From positions 23,849,135 to 23,913,134 of the forward strand of contig OU452202.1 of NCBI GenBank assembly GCA_911728435.2: a stretch of DNA of 64,000 bases. Reading direction: 5' to 3'. This DNA comes from Apoderus coryli (Eukaryota > Arthropoda > Insecta > Coleoptera > Attelabidae). The notes beneath the pieces are model-generated. The model worked only from the letters and a program-made list of their open reading frames with translations, was not told the origin of the DNA and searched no databases. This document shows positions 24,528 to 37,449 of the stretch, piece by piece; within the stretch, counting starts at the first letter, position 1, and each line of letters begins with the position of its first letter. Both the position numbers and the translations under genes were made by a program.

Positions 24528-25878
24528 ATGTATATAGTGCCTAGGCAAAATTTTTGAAAAAATACTCTTTAAACAATTAGCCAACTATTTTGAAAGAAAT
24601 AATTTATTTTCTCCGAAACAACTTGGATTTAGACCGAAACTTAACACCGTTTCAGCTATAGAAAACTTTATAAAAGCGCTATAACCGCTTTTGAGAGTAG
24701 AAGGCTTGTGGGGGCTTCTTTTCTTGATTTAACAAAGGCGTTTGATTGCGTCTCACACGATATCTTGTTGGGTAAACTGGAGCGATACGGTATGAGTGCG
24801 AATTCGATTCGTTTGCTGAGTTCCTATCTCACTGGTAGGAATGTTGTAACGATGTTTGAGTCAAAGTCTTCTCAGCCCTTGTGGAGCTCTTGTGGAGTCC
24901 CACAGGGCTCGGTGCTCGGACCTCTATTGTTTTTGATTTTCATTAATGATTTACCGCTACATCTGCCATGCTCTGACCTGACATTGTTTGCTGTTGAATT
25001 GTCGCGTGATGTTCTGGCCTCAAGTATGATTAATTCACAGTCGAGGGCTGCTGACTGGTTTGCAGCTAACAAACTCTGTATGAATGCCAATAAAACAGCC
25101 ACTAAAATATTTACATTACGTGAGACGGATGTTGCTGTTTCTGATGGTCTGGTAAAGTTTTTGGGTGTCACTTTGGACCAAAAGCTAACCTGGGCGGGTC
25201 ATGTCGAGGTTACCATTGCCAAGTTGTCTAAGGTTGTGTTCATGTTGCGAAGCTTGAAGGGTGAAGTATCTTTTAATGTTTTGAAATCAGCATATTTTGG
25301 CCTTTTTCACAGTGTGGCTTCATATGCTTTGTCAATTTGGGGACACTCTTGTCATGCTAGTCGGGTATTCGCAGTCCAAAGACGAATAATGACAGATTTA
25401 AAGTTTAGAGAGGATGTCGGACCTAAATTTAAAGAATTTAAAATAATTACACTCCCGTGTCTCTATATCTACAATTCAATTATATATGTGAAAAATAATT
25501 AAAATCTGTACATAAGGCATGATGAAGTTCACAACCACAATACCAGAAACAAAAATTACATTCTTCCTGAATATATAAGGTTGGGTAGAAGCAGAAATTC
25601 TGTAAATTATTATGGTCCCACATGCTATAATCATTTGCCAGATAGTTTGAAAACACTGAGCCTTGCAATCTTGAAAAATAGATTAAAAAACTACTTAATT
25701 GACAAGGCTTTTTACTCCATTGATGAATTCCTCAGCACTGACTTTCTGTTTTGATTGAGTTATATACATTTCTATGTTTTATGTTGTGTTATGTAATATT
25801 TTAGTATTTAATATCACTTGTGTAAACCTTTTTTGGTAATGACATGTAATGACAATAAATAAAAAAATAAATAAATAA
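24528..25878 (+). pseudogene. LINE copy 1 of the 24.5/44 kb family, catalytic box deleted
   Basis: It starts in the RT fingers (KIFEKILFKQLANYF, about 24548) and runs through QLGFRPKLNTVSAIENF and motif A (DLTKAFDCVSHDILLGKLE). CGVPQGSVLGPLLFLIFIND and LTLFAVELS follow, then the LGVTLDQKLTWAGHVE block and the C-terminal SIWGHSCHASRVFAVQRR. Compared with the inverted copy at 43.5-45.1 kb, a 21-bp in-frame deletion near 24990 removes the FADD catalytic box and five following residues. The polymerase cannot work. A stop near 24680 and a frameshift near 25390-25500 also break it. The 3' UTR has TGACAATAAAT and ends in an (AAAT)n tail at 25855-25878. Confidence 0.9.
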
Positions 25879-27002
25879 TGTTCCAGAATTCAGCAATACC
25901 GCCCGCTGATGGTTATGGATTGTTAAAATGGCCCTTAAACCAGTTTGATTGGATCGGCGTGCTTTAAGAATTGAGGCTAAGACGAGGAATTATAGATTAT
26001 TGTTGAAATGTGAATCTAACTAGTTCCGACAGGAAAAATATAATTCTACTACCTATATATTATGCATCGAACATCAGTTTGTTACAAATTCTTTTGGTTA
26101 GAATATGCATTCTGTACTATATGCACTGTAACCATAATTTAGATATTCCTGACACCAGATTAATAAAGCAGGTTTGTTTATTTTTTTTGCTCTTTTGGTT
26201 CATGTTAATTATTTTTTGATATTTCAAATAAAAAATTAACAAATAAAACAAAGAGTAGTATTATATAGATACTAATATATCAGTCTACTAAACATTAATC
26301 ACAAAGCATATAAAAAAGTGTTATTAATATATAAATCTGACTAATTTGATTAAACTAAAGCCACATATTAAATCTTAAAAATCTATTAGCATAGTATTCT
26401 TTCAAACGTTCCAAAAAAAAATCCCGTTGTATCTACCTACGTACCGATACCGACCAAAAGTTTATCCTACAAAATGCTAGTTTTTAATTGTTAAAACATT
26501 TAAATTTTGACTATCAAGGCAACACCAGTTTTTGTTCTGTTCCTTATGCATTATAATTTATTCTAGTTTATAAAATAAATGACAAGTCAAATTTAACAAG
26601 ACTTTAATCGGAATTCGATACATTTCAGAAGCAATTTTAGATCAATTTAAATGCCACAGTTAATCATGGTTTCGCTACTAATGTCTATACCGTAACTATA
26701 AATTATATTAAAAGTTGTTATAGACGGTTTCTTAAGTGAGATAGTTCCAAATTTAGATGCAGTGTATAATTTAGATTTAGAGTATAGAGCGATTATATAC
26801 CTACCTTGATAGGTATATTTAATAATAATATATTATAACGACAATAGAAATATTCTGAAAAGTGTCAGACTGAAAATTTATTTCATAATATCGGCTATTT
26901 ATCTAATTTTACATACGGATCGTCACTTTAAAGGGCAAAGTCTAATTTTAATAAAATATTCAGATGCATTTTTACAATAAAACGTATGAGATTATAGGTT
27001 TT
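25879..27002. other. AT-rich unassigned DNA
   Basis: Nothing recognisable on either strand. Confidence 0.5.
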
Positions 27003-27215
27003 GACACCTGCTAGTAAATATTATTCACATTATTAAAGCAGTATTATCGGTAGTAGGGTCTCGATGATACCGAGATAATTTTGTCATAGAGAATGCCGAA
27101 AGCGTGTTGCTTGATAATAGCCCAAGGCCGCAGGCCGAGGGCTATTATCTTTGAGCAACTCGCTTGAAGGATGTCCAGTTGTCAGTTTGACGTTTAATCA
27201 ATTTTTAATAAAAAA
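27003..27215. repeat. Cruciform-forming dispersed repeat, copy 1
   Basis: It starts GACACCTGCTAGTA and ends GTCAGTTTGACGTTTAAT. Its centre (27100-27165) is an imperfect palindrome with GATAATAGCCC and GGGCTATTATC arms, AGGCC/GGCC near the tip, and outer GCG..TTGCT / GAGCAA..CGC blocks. A second copy lies at 28751-29016. No coding capacity. Confidence 0.8.
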
Positions 27216-27708
27216 CACCAAACTGAAAACACCACATGTAGGGTATTATCGCTGTAATCCAGAGGTGATTGGATGAAATTTGACACATGACTTAAAATTA
27301 AGTAATTTGATTGGTTACTATATTTAGTAAAAAATTATCGTTCACATTTTTACATGATATGGTATTTCTCTAAAAATTTCTGCTATATTCTTTGATGTGT
27401 ATTAGCTTTTAATCAGTCTGCTGAGGTTCTGTGAGTTGCCTACTTTTGACGCGACATTATTAATAGCACAGCACTGGTACTATTTTGGTAAGGAAACACA
27501 GTTAGGAAGAGCAGTCTCACTGCCCTTCTACGCATAAGAGGACTTATGCTTGATGGTATCTGATTTTATTAGAAATTTAATCAACTATTTAGATACAAAA
27601 TAATGCTGAAAACAGCTAAAATTATTATTAATTTTACAAGAAATCCCTTGCGGGATTTCCCAGTCGTTTTGTGGTAGTTTTATCTATAAAAAAGTCATTG
27701 AGAGTTAT

Positions 27709-27822
27709 AAAAAAAAATTAAAAAAGAAAACAAAAAAAAATTTAAAAAAAAAAGTTTAAAAAAAAAATTAAAAAAAAAATGAAAAAAAAATTTCAAAAGA
27801 AAAAATTTAACAAAAAAAACCA
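27709..27822. repeat. A-tract low-complexity block
   Basis: About 110 bp made of 9-10-base A runs separated by two to four other bases, on the strand given. The tract spacing is about 12-14 bp. It may be a decayed poly(A) tail or a slippage expansion. Confidence 0.85.
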
Positions 27823-28750
27823 TAACGTTAAAAAATGCTATTTAGTTACGTAAATTATGCCAACTATTATCAAGAATGAAGGAAGTTTTTTGAATATTTG
27901 ATCATAGGCATTATTTAATTTAAATAATGTCTAGGATTAGAAAATTAGAGTATAGCAAAGAACTCTGTGTTTTGAACTCCACAGACATAACCTAAAGCAA
28001 GATTCAGTTTATTTATTTAAAAATTGGTTCAAATATTTATAAACCAAATTACCTACAATAAAAGACATTTAAAACAGCAAACCATAACTATAAATTATAT
28101 CTATCCAATTTTCTTTCTAATGCGTTTTACACACAGCAATTACTATTCTAATAAATAATTGAATAAGCACCTCAATGATGTCTATGCTGCTTACGGTAAT
28201 TTTCTTGAAAACACATTATAAAACAAATTTTATGACCGGTTGCTGGGTCGCCAAACGGCCATTGTAGGCGTATATCATGCTGGTGGTTTTTGCCATAATA
28301 AATTTTACTTAATAGGTTGCAATTAAACAGCAACATACGATTTGGTTGTTTCTAGATTTCAAACATAAAATACCGACAACTTAAAAATTTAAAACTCAAG
28401 ATAATTCGTCGTACTTACACTATTTTTAAGCTCAGCTAATTAGGTGACATCTGTGCTCCGTTTACATTCACTCTATCTGTTATTTAACGGCGTGGTAGCT
28501 TAAATTAACGGTGTTTGCCCTTACATGTTCTGACAAGAGATGCAACTAAAATTCTTTCGGTGGCAATAGATTCCAATCGCTGGTTTGTTAAAGACCCCAA
28601 CGCTAAACATTAATCGTTTCTTTACACCTATCCGGAACACTTGGATTTTTTATTCATTTACATACTCAAAATCAAGTGTTTGTTAATTTTTAAGAAGCAG
28701 TAGCGTACCAATTGAGTTTAACTACAAAAGCGTGGTAAAAGTAAGGTTTC
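27823..28750. other. AT-rich unassigned DNA
   Basis: No gene or repeat recognised. Confidence 0.5.
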
Positions 28751-29016
28751 GACACCTGCTAGTAGATATTATTCACATTATTAAAGCAGCATTATCAGTA
28801 GTAATACCCCTAGGGTCTCGATAATACCGAGATAATTTTGTCATAGAGAATGCCGAAAGCGTGTTGCTTGATTATCCTTGTGCAACTCGCTTGAAGGATT
28901 CTCTATGACAAAATTTTGAGTAATTATCAAGGCCTGAGGAGTATTCGATAAGATAATTTTTTACTTTGTAGATATCAACAATTTGATTGTCAGTCTGACG
29001 TTTAATAATTTTCAAT
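28751..29016. repeat. Cruciform-forming dispersed repeat, copy 2
   Basis: Shares the start GACACCTGCTAGTA, the middle GCCGAAAGCGTGTTGCTTGA, CAACTCGCTTGAAGGA and the end GTCTGACGTTTAAT with 27003-27215. In this copy the dyad is formed by TTTTGTCATAGAGAAT (28840s) and ATTCTCTATGACAAAA (28900s). Copy 1 lacks this right arm and instead has the GGCC-rich hairpin tip. Confidence 0.8.
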
Positions 29017-30200
<1,184 letters not shown>

Positions 30201-30829
30201 ACCAGCAAAAATAAAAAAGATAAGAAGACACAAAAAATATAAAAGTATATACAAATCAAGTACAATTACTTCGTTTATTTTTACAACTTGGATAATTATA
30301 ATAGTTAGACCAGCAGAAATAGATTGGATCATCACTTTTTTAGATTGTAACAATAATTATGATCTTCGTACACCATCTGATATTCCCTCTCCAGTTTTGG
30401 TATTGTCAGATGCTGTCCAAGGGTTTACTCAGAAAAACTTTTACACAAACAAAAACAAAAAATGCAGCATTTTAGAGTTACTTTTCAGCGAACTAACATT
30501 TAAATTTTGGGCTATCGCGAGCCAAGAAAATGACATTATATATCCACTTGTCTTGTTCCCTACATGTTGGAAAACAGCTGAAATTAAAACCAGTTCTGAC
30601 AGAATTATATCCGGTGTCGTTTTTCTCAAATTTTCGAAGTGATTCTAAAGGGTAGTCCAACCAAAACGACGATGTTAATTGTAAATATAACAAAAAGTTT
30701 TCAGAGAATTATCTTAATATTTTTTATTATGATAGAAGGATCTATGACAATTATGTGTGAACCAAAATATCGGCCAAATGCTTGCCACGGTTTCGGTGGC
30801 AAACCTCTATCAGATGGCCCATATTTTCA
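30201..30829. other. AT-rich unassigned DNA
   Basis: It includes the immediate downstream flank of the SMAD block (A-rich, AATAAAAAAG near 30210). An 81-codon plus frame at 30397-30642 has no recognisable domain. Confidence 0.45.
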
Positions 30830-31130
30830 ATGACATAATTGAGATTCAGTGCCGTTAATGTGCCGAATTATCTCATCCTTTAGCTCTTGAATTATTCTTG
30901 GCTTATTGACGTACACTTTTTCTTTTAAATCATATGATCGTGGCGGCCAATTAACATCGCCACGGTATGAGAAAACACGGCCATTGAATTTCTCGCGAAA
31001 AAGAGCCATTGTTTCGTTGGCACATATCTTCCAGGTCCATATGACCAATTTCTGGCCACAGAAAGTCCGTTATCACTGTGACTGGTTGGCCGATCTCATT
31101 TTCGGAGTCTATAATAAGCCAGATGAAATG
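30830..31130 (-). pseudogene. Mariner-like transposase C-terminal remnant
   Basis: The minus strand reads DSENEIGQPVTV, TDFLWPEIGHMDLEDM, then ANETMALFREKFNGRVFSY and RGDVNWPPRSYDL, followed by KEKVYVNKPRIIQELKDEII and RHINGTE. This is the C-terminal third of the insect mariner-like lineage also present at 41.4 kb. The segment with the second catalytic Asp (QQDGA..H) is deleted between EDM and ANET. The usual TPLD-FLWG stretch after CDL is deleted too, removing the third acid's context. About 73 codons remain open. No TIRs are recognised. Confidence 0.85.
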
Positions 31131-32243
31131 GTGTTGAATTTTTTTTTTTTAGTAGTTTTTAGGCAGTTTCAATTTCGTCAAAGCTGTAGCTGTACGTTTT
31201 TTCATCTCATGGAAGGCTAAGCTTTTTCTTTAATAAATGATTAGCAAAAGGTGAATTAGCCTTAATCGGGAAACCTCATTTACTCAGTTGACAGTCTCAA
31301 AAGCTTTGCACAATTTATCAACTCAAGTGTTCTTCTCAAAATTGAAGAACCGGAAGCGGAACTTAGTAAGTACAGATACAAAATATACCACGATTTTTTC
31401 TTTAAAAGTTTAAATGTTTTAATCAGTTCCACCACTGTTTGAGAAAGAAGCAAATTTACATACAAGAGCGTATGCCACCCACTTGGAATCTGGTGAGCTA
31501 TTAGGATTAATTAGGAAGTTTCTACAGCCATTACCATTAGTTATACGATAGTAACGAGTCGATTATTTTCAGATACCGGCCTAATTAAGTTCATTTACAC
31601 ATGATGGTATATATAGGTAGGTATATAAAATGGTGACGATGGGTATATACCTCTATCGCTTGAATCCATTGCTGGTAAGTACCACTTAAAAGGTGTATCT
31701 AGCCTCTTGTCGCATATGGTAATTAGATGATGTTTGTAGAAATATTAGATTATTGGATAATCTCTACCATTATTTGATAAATTAAATATTTTAACTATTA
31801 TTATGCTGACTAGATATCTCTTTTATATCTTTCAGTATGTTCTGTTGTCTACTATTTTAATTATTTCTTTTTTTTTATGAAGTAGGTATAATTTAATGAT
31901 ATATTTTCTTACTTTTGTTTGTATTGTTTAAAATACAGATCAATAATTTTATCATACAATTGCTGACAAGTTTCTGTAAGTGAGATTTCATTGTTAAACG
32001 TGGAAAATATTAGCTGATATATTCCTCGTATAATAATGTAGAATTTAAAGTCACGAAACCTAAGTTTGCAAACCATTTCTTAGAAAAATAACCTAATGTT
32101 TAAAATATGCAAAGAAATGAATGATTTAATTTTATAAATCCCGTTTGCACGCCGCTGGTGTTGATCATTTATTTTACAAATTTTTCTCTGATGCAGTTTA
32201 GACATTATCTGTTATTGTTTATTTCGTAAAATTGCGATATTCT
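31131..32243. other. AT-rich unassigned DNA
   Basis: No gene or repeat recognised. Confidence 0.5.
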
Positions 32244-32706
32244 TATACATCGTGTCCCATCTAAAACTTCCAACCGCCCTAAATTTTAACACTGTTCAGA
32301 TTTAAAAAAAATGCTTAAACACGTCAATTTTAATCTTAAGTGGGATAAATTTTTAAAATTATTCCTTTCCGTCAAGAGAGGTCGAGTGACATAGTATTCT
32401 GACGCTGCTTCCCATAATTGTAGACAAGTTTTTGACGGACGAAAAAACTGTGAAAACCTGCTGTAAGATTCATTTTTTTTTTATGAAGATGGTGAACTTA
32501 TCATTATCAAAACACATTTGCATAAATCAAATAAAATCTAAAGCATTCAAAATATTTAATACCGAACATACTTTCATAGAAAATGAAAGCAGCTTCACAA
32601 TAATATGTTTCGCGACCCCTCTAACCATTTAAAATTTTTGACGGGGTTGCTCTGAACCATTTTAAACATTATGGGGGTGTAAATTTTATTTGCGACACGC
32701 TGTATA
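32244..32706. mobile_element. ~460-bp element with TATACA-CGTGTC termini
   Basis: The left end TATACATCGTGTCCC and the right end GCGACACGCTGTATA are inverted copies with few mismatches. They resemble the TATACAGGGTGTCCC termini seen elsewhere in the window. The interior has a 66-codon frame with no recognisable domain. Probably a non-autonomous DNA transposon. Confidence 0.5.
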
Positions 32707-33014
32707 TCAAGAGAAAATTGCAAAGATATTTCGAGGTGTACGCAGTGATCCAGCTAACATCATCCACCGACATTTTCCAAATTTGTCACTGCCTTACATT
32801 GAAACCCTGTGTTGGGAGATTGGAAAAAATATTTGAGGCCAATACTCCATAGGTTAAGGATGGCGATTTGCACTTCTGGTTGAAAATCCAATATAAGCAA
32901 ACATATGAGGGAGTTATGGCTAGTAAAAATTAGCCGTCCACAACTTTTTCGAAATTCAGCATTGATATTTCATATTTTATATTCTGCTTTTAGGGTCCTT
33001 CACAAATACGAATT

Positions 33015-33266
33015 GTTAGATTATTTCATAGGGTAGAGGTTAAAGAAAACACCAGAACTATTCAAAAATGCGACGTTTCGCAGCTATATTGCTGCTTCCT
33101 CAGGCACTTAAGCGTAGTCAGGTACAAAAAAAATGAGAATGAATGTGATTCTCATGGTATGTACGTATCGATAAATGTTTCATTGAAGATCAATTTTATT
33201 GTTTGTTTTTTTTTTGTACCTGACTCTGGTGTTTTCTTTGTCCTCTACCTTATGAAATAATCTAAC
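33015..33266. mobile_element. 252-bp foldback unit with a hammerhead motif in one arm
   Basis: A 41-bp inverted repeat (33015-33055 and 33226-33266; blocks GTTAGATTATTTCATA, GGTAGAGG and AAAGAAAACACCAG) encloses a second inverted pair (GTCAGGTAC plus A-run, 33117-33133; T-run plus GTACCTGAC, 33206-33224). In the right arm the two blocks are adjacent. In the left arm they are separated by a 60-bp segment holding the hammerhead motif. Confidence 0.85.
33066..33109 (-). ncRNA. Hammerhead ribozyme-like motif, type B, intact core
   Basis: On the minus strand AAGUGC opens stem I, then CUGAGGA (position 7 is free in the consensus), an extra A, and a perfect 5-bp stem II (GCAGC/GCUGC). GAA, the self-complementary ACGU stem III and a cleavage-position C follow. 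GCAUUU closes a six-pair stem I (one G-U). All invariant core bases are present. It differs from type A in the base after A9 (A not U), the 2-bp stem III and the cleavage base. Confidence 0.75.
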
Positions 33267-33852
33267 AGTTTCATATTTTAGTTGAAATAAACATTCAGAA
33301 ACAAAGATATCATAATAACGAATTCACTACAGCAAATCGCGGTAATTACGTAGTTTTATACCGTATTTATAAAGAAAACGAGGCAAGGCGTTTGGTGTAT
33401 GGTTGCAGCGCGTTGCTTCTTTGAAAATACAAAGTTCGTGCTGGTATAAGCCTCTGTGTATACGAAATCTAGAGTTAGGTAGGTAAATCGTATACTATAC
33501 TTCGCTCATTAGATGCTCACGTGCGACCTTTCACCTCTGACATCATCCATACACACGAGCCCTCTCCTATTATAATGATTCCATTTAATTTCATTTTAAT
33601 TTATTTCTCTACGGTAAGAAAATCGGTGTTGAACTGAGTGGCTATTTTAGAATTATTAATCAGTATAATTTAATTTGATACAAATGAATATTATGGGATG
33701 TAATAAAATCAAACAACTATGATGCAATATCCAATAAAAATTTGATGTACTGAAGAAATAATCCTGTTAAATTGTGGAGTGGAACTGTAATTGTAATAAA
33801 ACTATACAGGATGGCCATTTTTTTATTGAACAGTATTGCATTATGTAAACGG

Positions 33853-35540
33853 TAAGAGAAAATCAGTGAAATGGGGAACAAGTTGCAGATTCAAATACTC
33901 TTTAGTAATTATTGTCCGAGATATTTACAGGGGTTTTCAAAATATCTCCAAAAAAAACAAAAATACTGAAATTTCAATTAACTATCTTTCTACAGCTTGT
34001 ATCGTTAGAGCTACGTTATGGTTTAGTTACGAAAGTTCCGTGGCGACGAGCTTTTCCAATAGGTGCAACCCCTTTGAAATTTTTAATGAGAGGCTATGTT
34101 TTTTTTTTCCGGATTATTGAATGTATTTTGATTTTGTAGCGAACTGTGAAAGCCGTAACTCCGTATCACAACAGCAAACACAGTTATAGTGATTTCTCTT
34201 TAACTATGTTAAACAATCGTGTTAGCCATGAATGTCAAAAACTGACAAAATCGCGTTATCCTTGACAGTTTCTTGACAGTTCATTCAAGCAATTAATACG
34301 TTGCAAAATGCACTGATATTCGAGAGTAGAGAAGCAAGATATGTATGAAGTCTACATAACATCACGTAGAAACAGAGCTTTAGCTTTGCAGACCTATTCT
34401 CGCAGTTATGCTGAAAGAAGAGTAATATTTTACAGAATTGCCCGCATGACAACAACAGGATGTGTTGAATGCAAAACAAACATGTACGTTAGACGTTCGT
34501 TCGTGAACGAGATAAATGTACTGGCGCATGTAGATCTCGGTGCTACGCTGTCAATCAGAGCTATTATTGCTCTAGAGTGTGGCATAAGTACAGCGGTGTA
34601 ATACTATTTGGTACTTGCGGGTGACTAGAAACATGAATTATTATTGTCAACACTGTCAAAGAAGCAATGCAATTCAAGAATAACGCTATTTTGTCAGTTT
34701 TTGACATCCATGGCTAAACATTTGTTTACTTTCCCGCACCATTTGAGCTAAATTTTGGAGTTTGAGGGAGTCCTAGAATGTACACATTAGTTTTTGGTGG
34801 AAATCGTTTTAGCCCAAATTTTCATATAGCAGTAGGGGTCGTGATACATCATTTTAAAGCATTTTTTATCTGCTTTACAGCGGTAGGTTACTGTTGATAT
34901 TTACCCCCATAATTCTCGATAAAATTACGATTAAAATTTCACCAGTTAGGTAGTTATAACTGTTATTAGAATACAATAAAGTAATTTGATAAAGGGTATT
35001 TGGCGTCACTGATAGAGCTCTGGGAATATTGTTTTATTTCTAATTTTTGAATAAAGTAGTTAGTTTGTTAGGTGAGTTCATTGGAAATAATTAAAAAATT
35101 CTGTCTCGTTACGCAGGTCATATATTTTTGATTATATTATATCTTATGAGAAAAGTTTTGGGGAGACACAACCGATTTTTTAACATAGTTAAAGAGAACT
35201 GCCTATAGTAACTGTTTGAAATCAAAAACTATCCAATAATCCGGAAAAAAGTCATAGGCGTCCGTTTAAAATTTCAACGGGGTAGCACCTATTGGAAAAG
35301 CGCGTCGCCACGGAATTTTCCTAACTAAAGCATATCGTAGCACTAATGATACAAGTCAACTTTGATCCATAACTTGTCTTTCTTAGATGAACCAATAGCG
35401 AGTTAATATCAAAAATGCAATTTCACTATTTTTGGTTATTTGAAGATCCCTGTAGATAATTTGCAAATCATAAAAAGTTATCAAAGATCTTTTGAATCTG
35501 CAACTTTATCCCCATTGAACCGATTTTCAAACTCTTTCGA
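33853..35540. mobile_element. Long-TIR DNA transposon derivative, right arm interrupted
   Basis: The left arm (33853-34290) and right arm (34650-34730 plus 35172-35540) are inverted copies. They share AATGGGG-A..A-GTTGCAG, CCGTGGCGACG-GCTTTTCC, AATAGGTGC, TTCCGGATTATTG, CTCTTTAACTATGTTAAA, GTTAGCCATG and TGTCAAAAACTGACAAAAT. A ~440-bp segment (about 34735-35170) splits the right arm between the TAGCCATG and TTAACATAG blocks and is absent from the left arm, so it is probably a later insertion. The 360-bp centre carries a transposase N-terminal fragment. The ends overlap a TATACAGGATGG terminus at 33804. Confidence 0.75.
34341..34601 (+). pseudogene. Transposase N-terminal (helix-turn-helix) fragment
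   Basis: An 86-codon frame reads LALQTYSRSYAERR...IFYRIARMTTTGCV... then NEINVLAHVDLGATLSIRAI and a final ECGIS. This order resembles the paired helix-turn-helix DNA-binding region of insect Tc1/mariner-like transposases (A..Y..RYP.RR..F.RL...L..TGS, then V.A.V..NP..S.R.IA.E.GIS). No catalytic region follows before the right inverted arm, so this is an internally deleted element. The assignment rests on pattern and on its position between matching TIRs. Confidence 0.6.
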
Positions 35541-35551
35541 CAAGACAAGAA

Positions 35552-35776
35552 TATTTAGATTCGGAAATTGTTGGGATGAGACTCACAAATTAATTTCTCA
35601 AATGAATGAATCGCTGTTGAAAACACTTGTCTTCTAGACGATTTTTGTATTATATGTGTTCCCTGAAAAAGGCAACAGTTGTACGTTGCCGAAACGTAAA
35701 AAAATGTTTTGACATTAAATAACAAATTGTTATTTAGTCTGTGTGTAATCCCAAGAATTTCCGAATCTAAATTTTG
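35552..35776. mobile_element. Foldback unit flanking a hammerhead-like motif
   Basis: Inverted arms of about 35 bp (35552-35586 and 35743-35776; blocks TTTAGATTCGGAAATT and TGGGAT) enclose the type B motif at 35661-35700. The layout is like that at 33015-33266, but the arms differ in sequence. Confidence 0.75.
35661..35700 (+). ncRNA. Degenerate hammerhead-like motif, type B
   Basis: It reads CUGAAAA, an extra A, a perfect 6-bp stem II (GGCAAC/GUUGCC), GAA, ACGU and A. Invariant G8, the base thought to act as general acid, is A, so cleavage is unlikely. Stem II and stem III are well preserved. Confidence 0.55.
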
Positions 35777-37449
35777 AAGAAATAAAGCTTTTGGGACGTA
35801 AAGTATATATTTTTATTGCAATTAAAATTTAATATTTTACTACGAAGCCGCCCTCGTCTTTGAAATCGTACAGAAGAATTATTTGTCGAGCCGACATCGC
35901 AGCACATATACAGTGACTTTAAGCTAATAAAAGAGTTTCAGCCTCCTCAAAAAAACAAAAAATTTTTGGACGTTGCAAAGAATTCAGTTACTTTGATACC
36001 TAATTGCATGCTAACAAAATTTTAGAACACACGTTTATGCGGACGTTTTATTTTAGAAACCAGGTCTAGCTTTCCTTGGCTCCTCCCTATACCGTTGACT
36101 CTGATATCATTACTCGTATATGAATGCGGCAGCAGCAGTTTCAATAATTATAACAAATATTTACTACTTTCTAATTATTATTGCAACAACTAAAGGTATT
36201 GCATGCCAAAAATATATTAAAATCCCACCCATGTAAACATCCAGTTAATCAACATATTTTTACGTTAATATTCTTAATGTAGTACGCAACGGTAACAAAA
36301 AAATCTTATACATAACCAATTATTTTACCATAAATCGAAATCCAACCATTAATTTTCATTTCGTTCAATTTTTTTTTCTCTTCATTGCAATGTTAAGTTT
36401 TGTACCTATATAATGTTAGCCTTCATTTGGCCTGCAGCTAAACATCAGTATAAGTATGACACGAGATCTAAGAATGAATGGTTGTACAGAGAAATAACAT
36501 AGAAAAAAAAATAAAGGATCATTATAAATCAACACATGCTGCGTGTTATTTTTCGAATGATTTATTAGTTGGCCACACTCCAGTCTATTTTAGATTAATT
36601 TAAATGTTTCTGATTTTTTATTGCTTGCTATTTAATAAACTTTAGAAAGAAGCGTTATAATACGTCCCTGGAGGTCGAACACAATTGTTTTTGTAACTAT
36701 ACAATTTATATTGACTTTTGTGACTAAAATTAACATTGAGCGATAAACGTTTTTCATCAGTTAGTTAGTTTACGAGGTACAGGGCAATTTTCTAAAATTT
36801 TCTTCCTCAAATAGCTTCCTTATTTTTATAAATACTAAAAACAATGCATATAATACAGTGACGGACTTTTCAGAGGCCTATAGTTCAGATAGAAACTTAT
36901 ATTTTTTGAAATGCAATAACCACTATATTTTAAGCCTTTTTGATTTACTTTTAAATTAAAATTAAATTTAGAGTTATTAGATATATCAAATTGTCCTTAA
37001 GAATGCGACAAACTATTACTTACATTCGAAACCTCAGCAACTTTTCGAATAGCAGTACCTGGATTTTCTTCAACCATGATCAGCACATCCTCTCTCAGAT
37101 TTTATTTCCACTAACACAATGTTTGCGTTTTTCTTGTTTTCAACTTTTTCTAAATTTTTAAATTCATTCACGATGCGATTTCAACTATCGGTAATTATTG
37201 ACGCAATTGGGCAATATTAAAAAAACACACAAACTTTAAATATAGGATCAGGTATGAACTTAATCAAATATCCCCTGAAATGATGAGAAACGTCATTAAA
37301 AAATTCGGATTATACGGCGTCCTAAGTGTTAAGAATAGAACTGAGCACAGTTCGAGCATTTGCTACCATATATAGATTAGAGTAACTTTTTGTGTTTATT
37401 TTTTCCTTTCAAACTAAATAAATAATCACTAGTGAAATGGATTCAGGCA
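35777..37449. other. AT-rich unassigned DNA
   Basis: No gene or repeat recognised. Confidence 0.5.

Noticed and set aside
27709..27822. Phased A-tracts giving intrinsically curved DNA
   Set aside because: The tract spacing is 12-14 bp, not the ~10.5 bp needed for strong curvature.
36759..36790. CTGATGA (minus strand) as a further hammerhead
   Set aside because: No stem II hairpin and no GAAAC follow at the right spacing.
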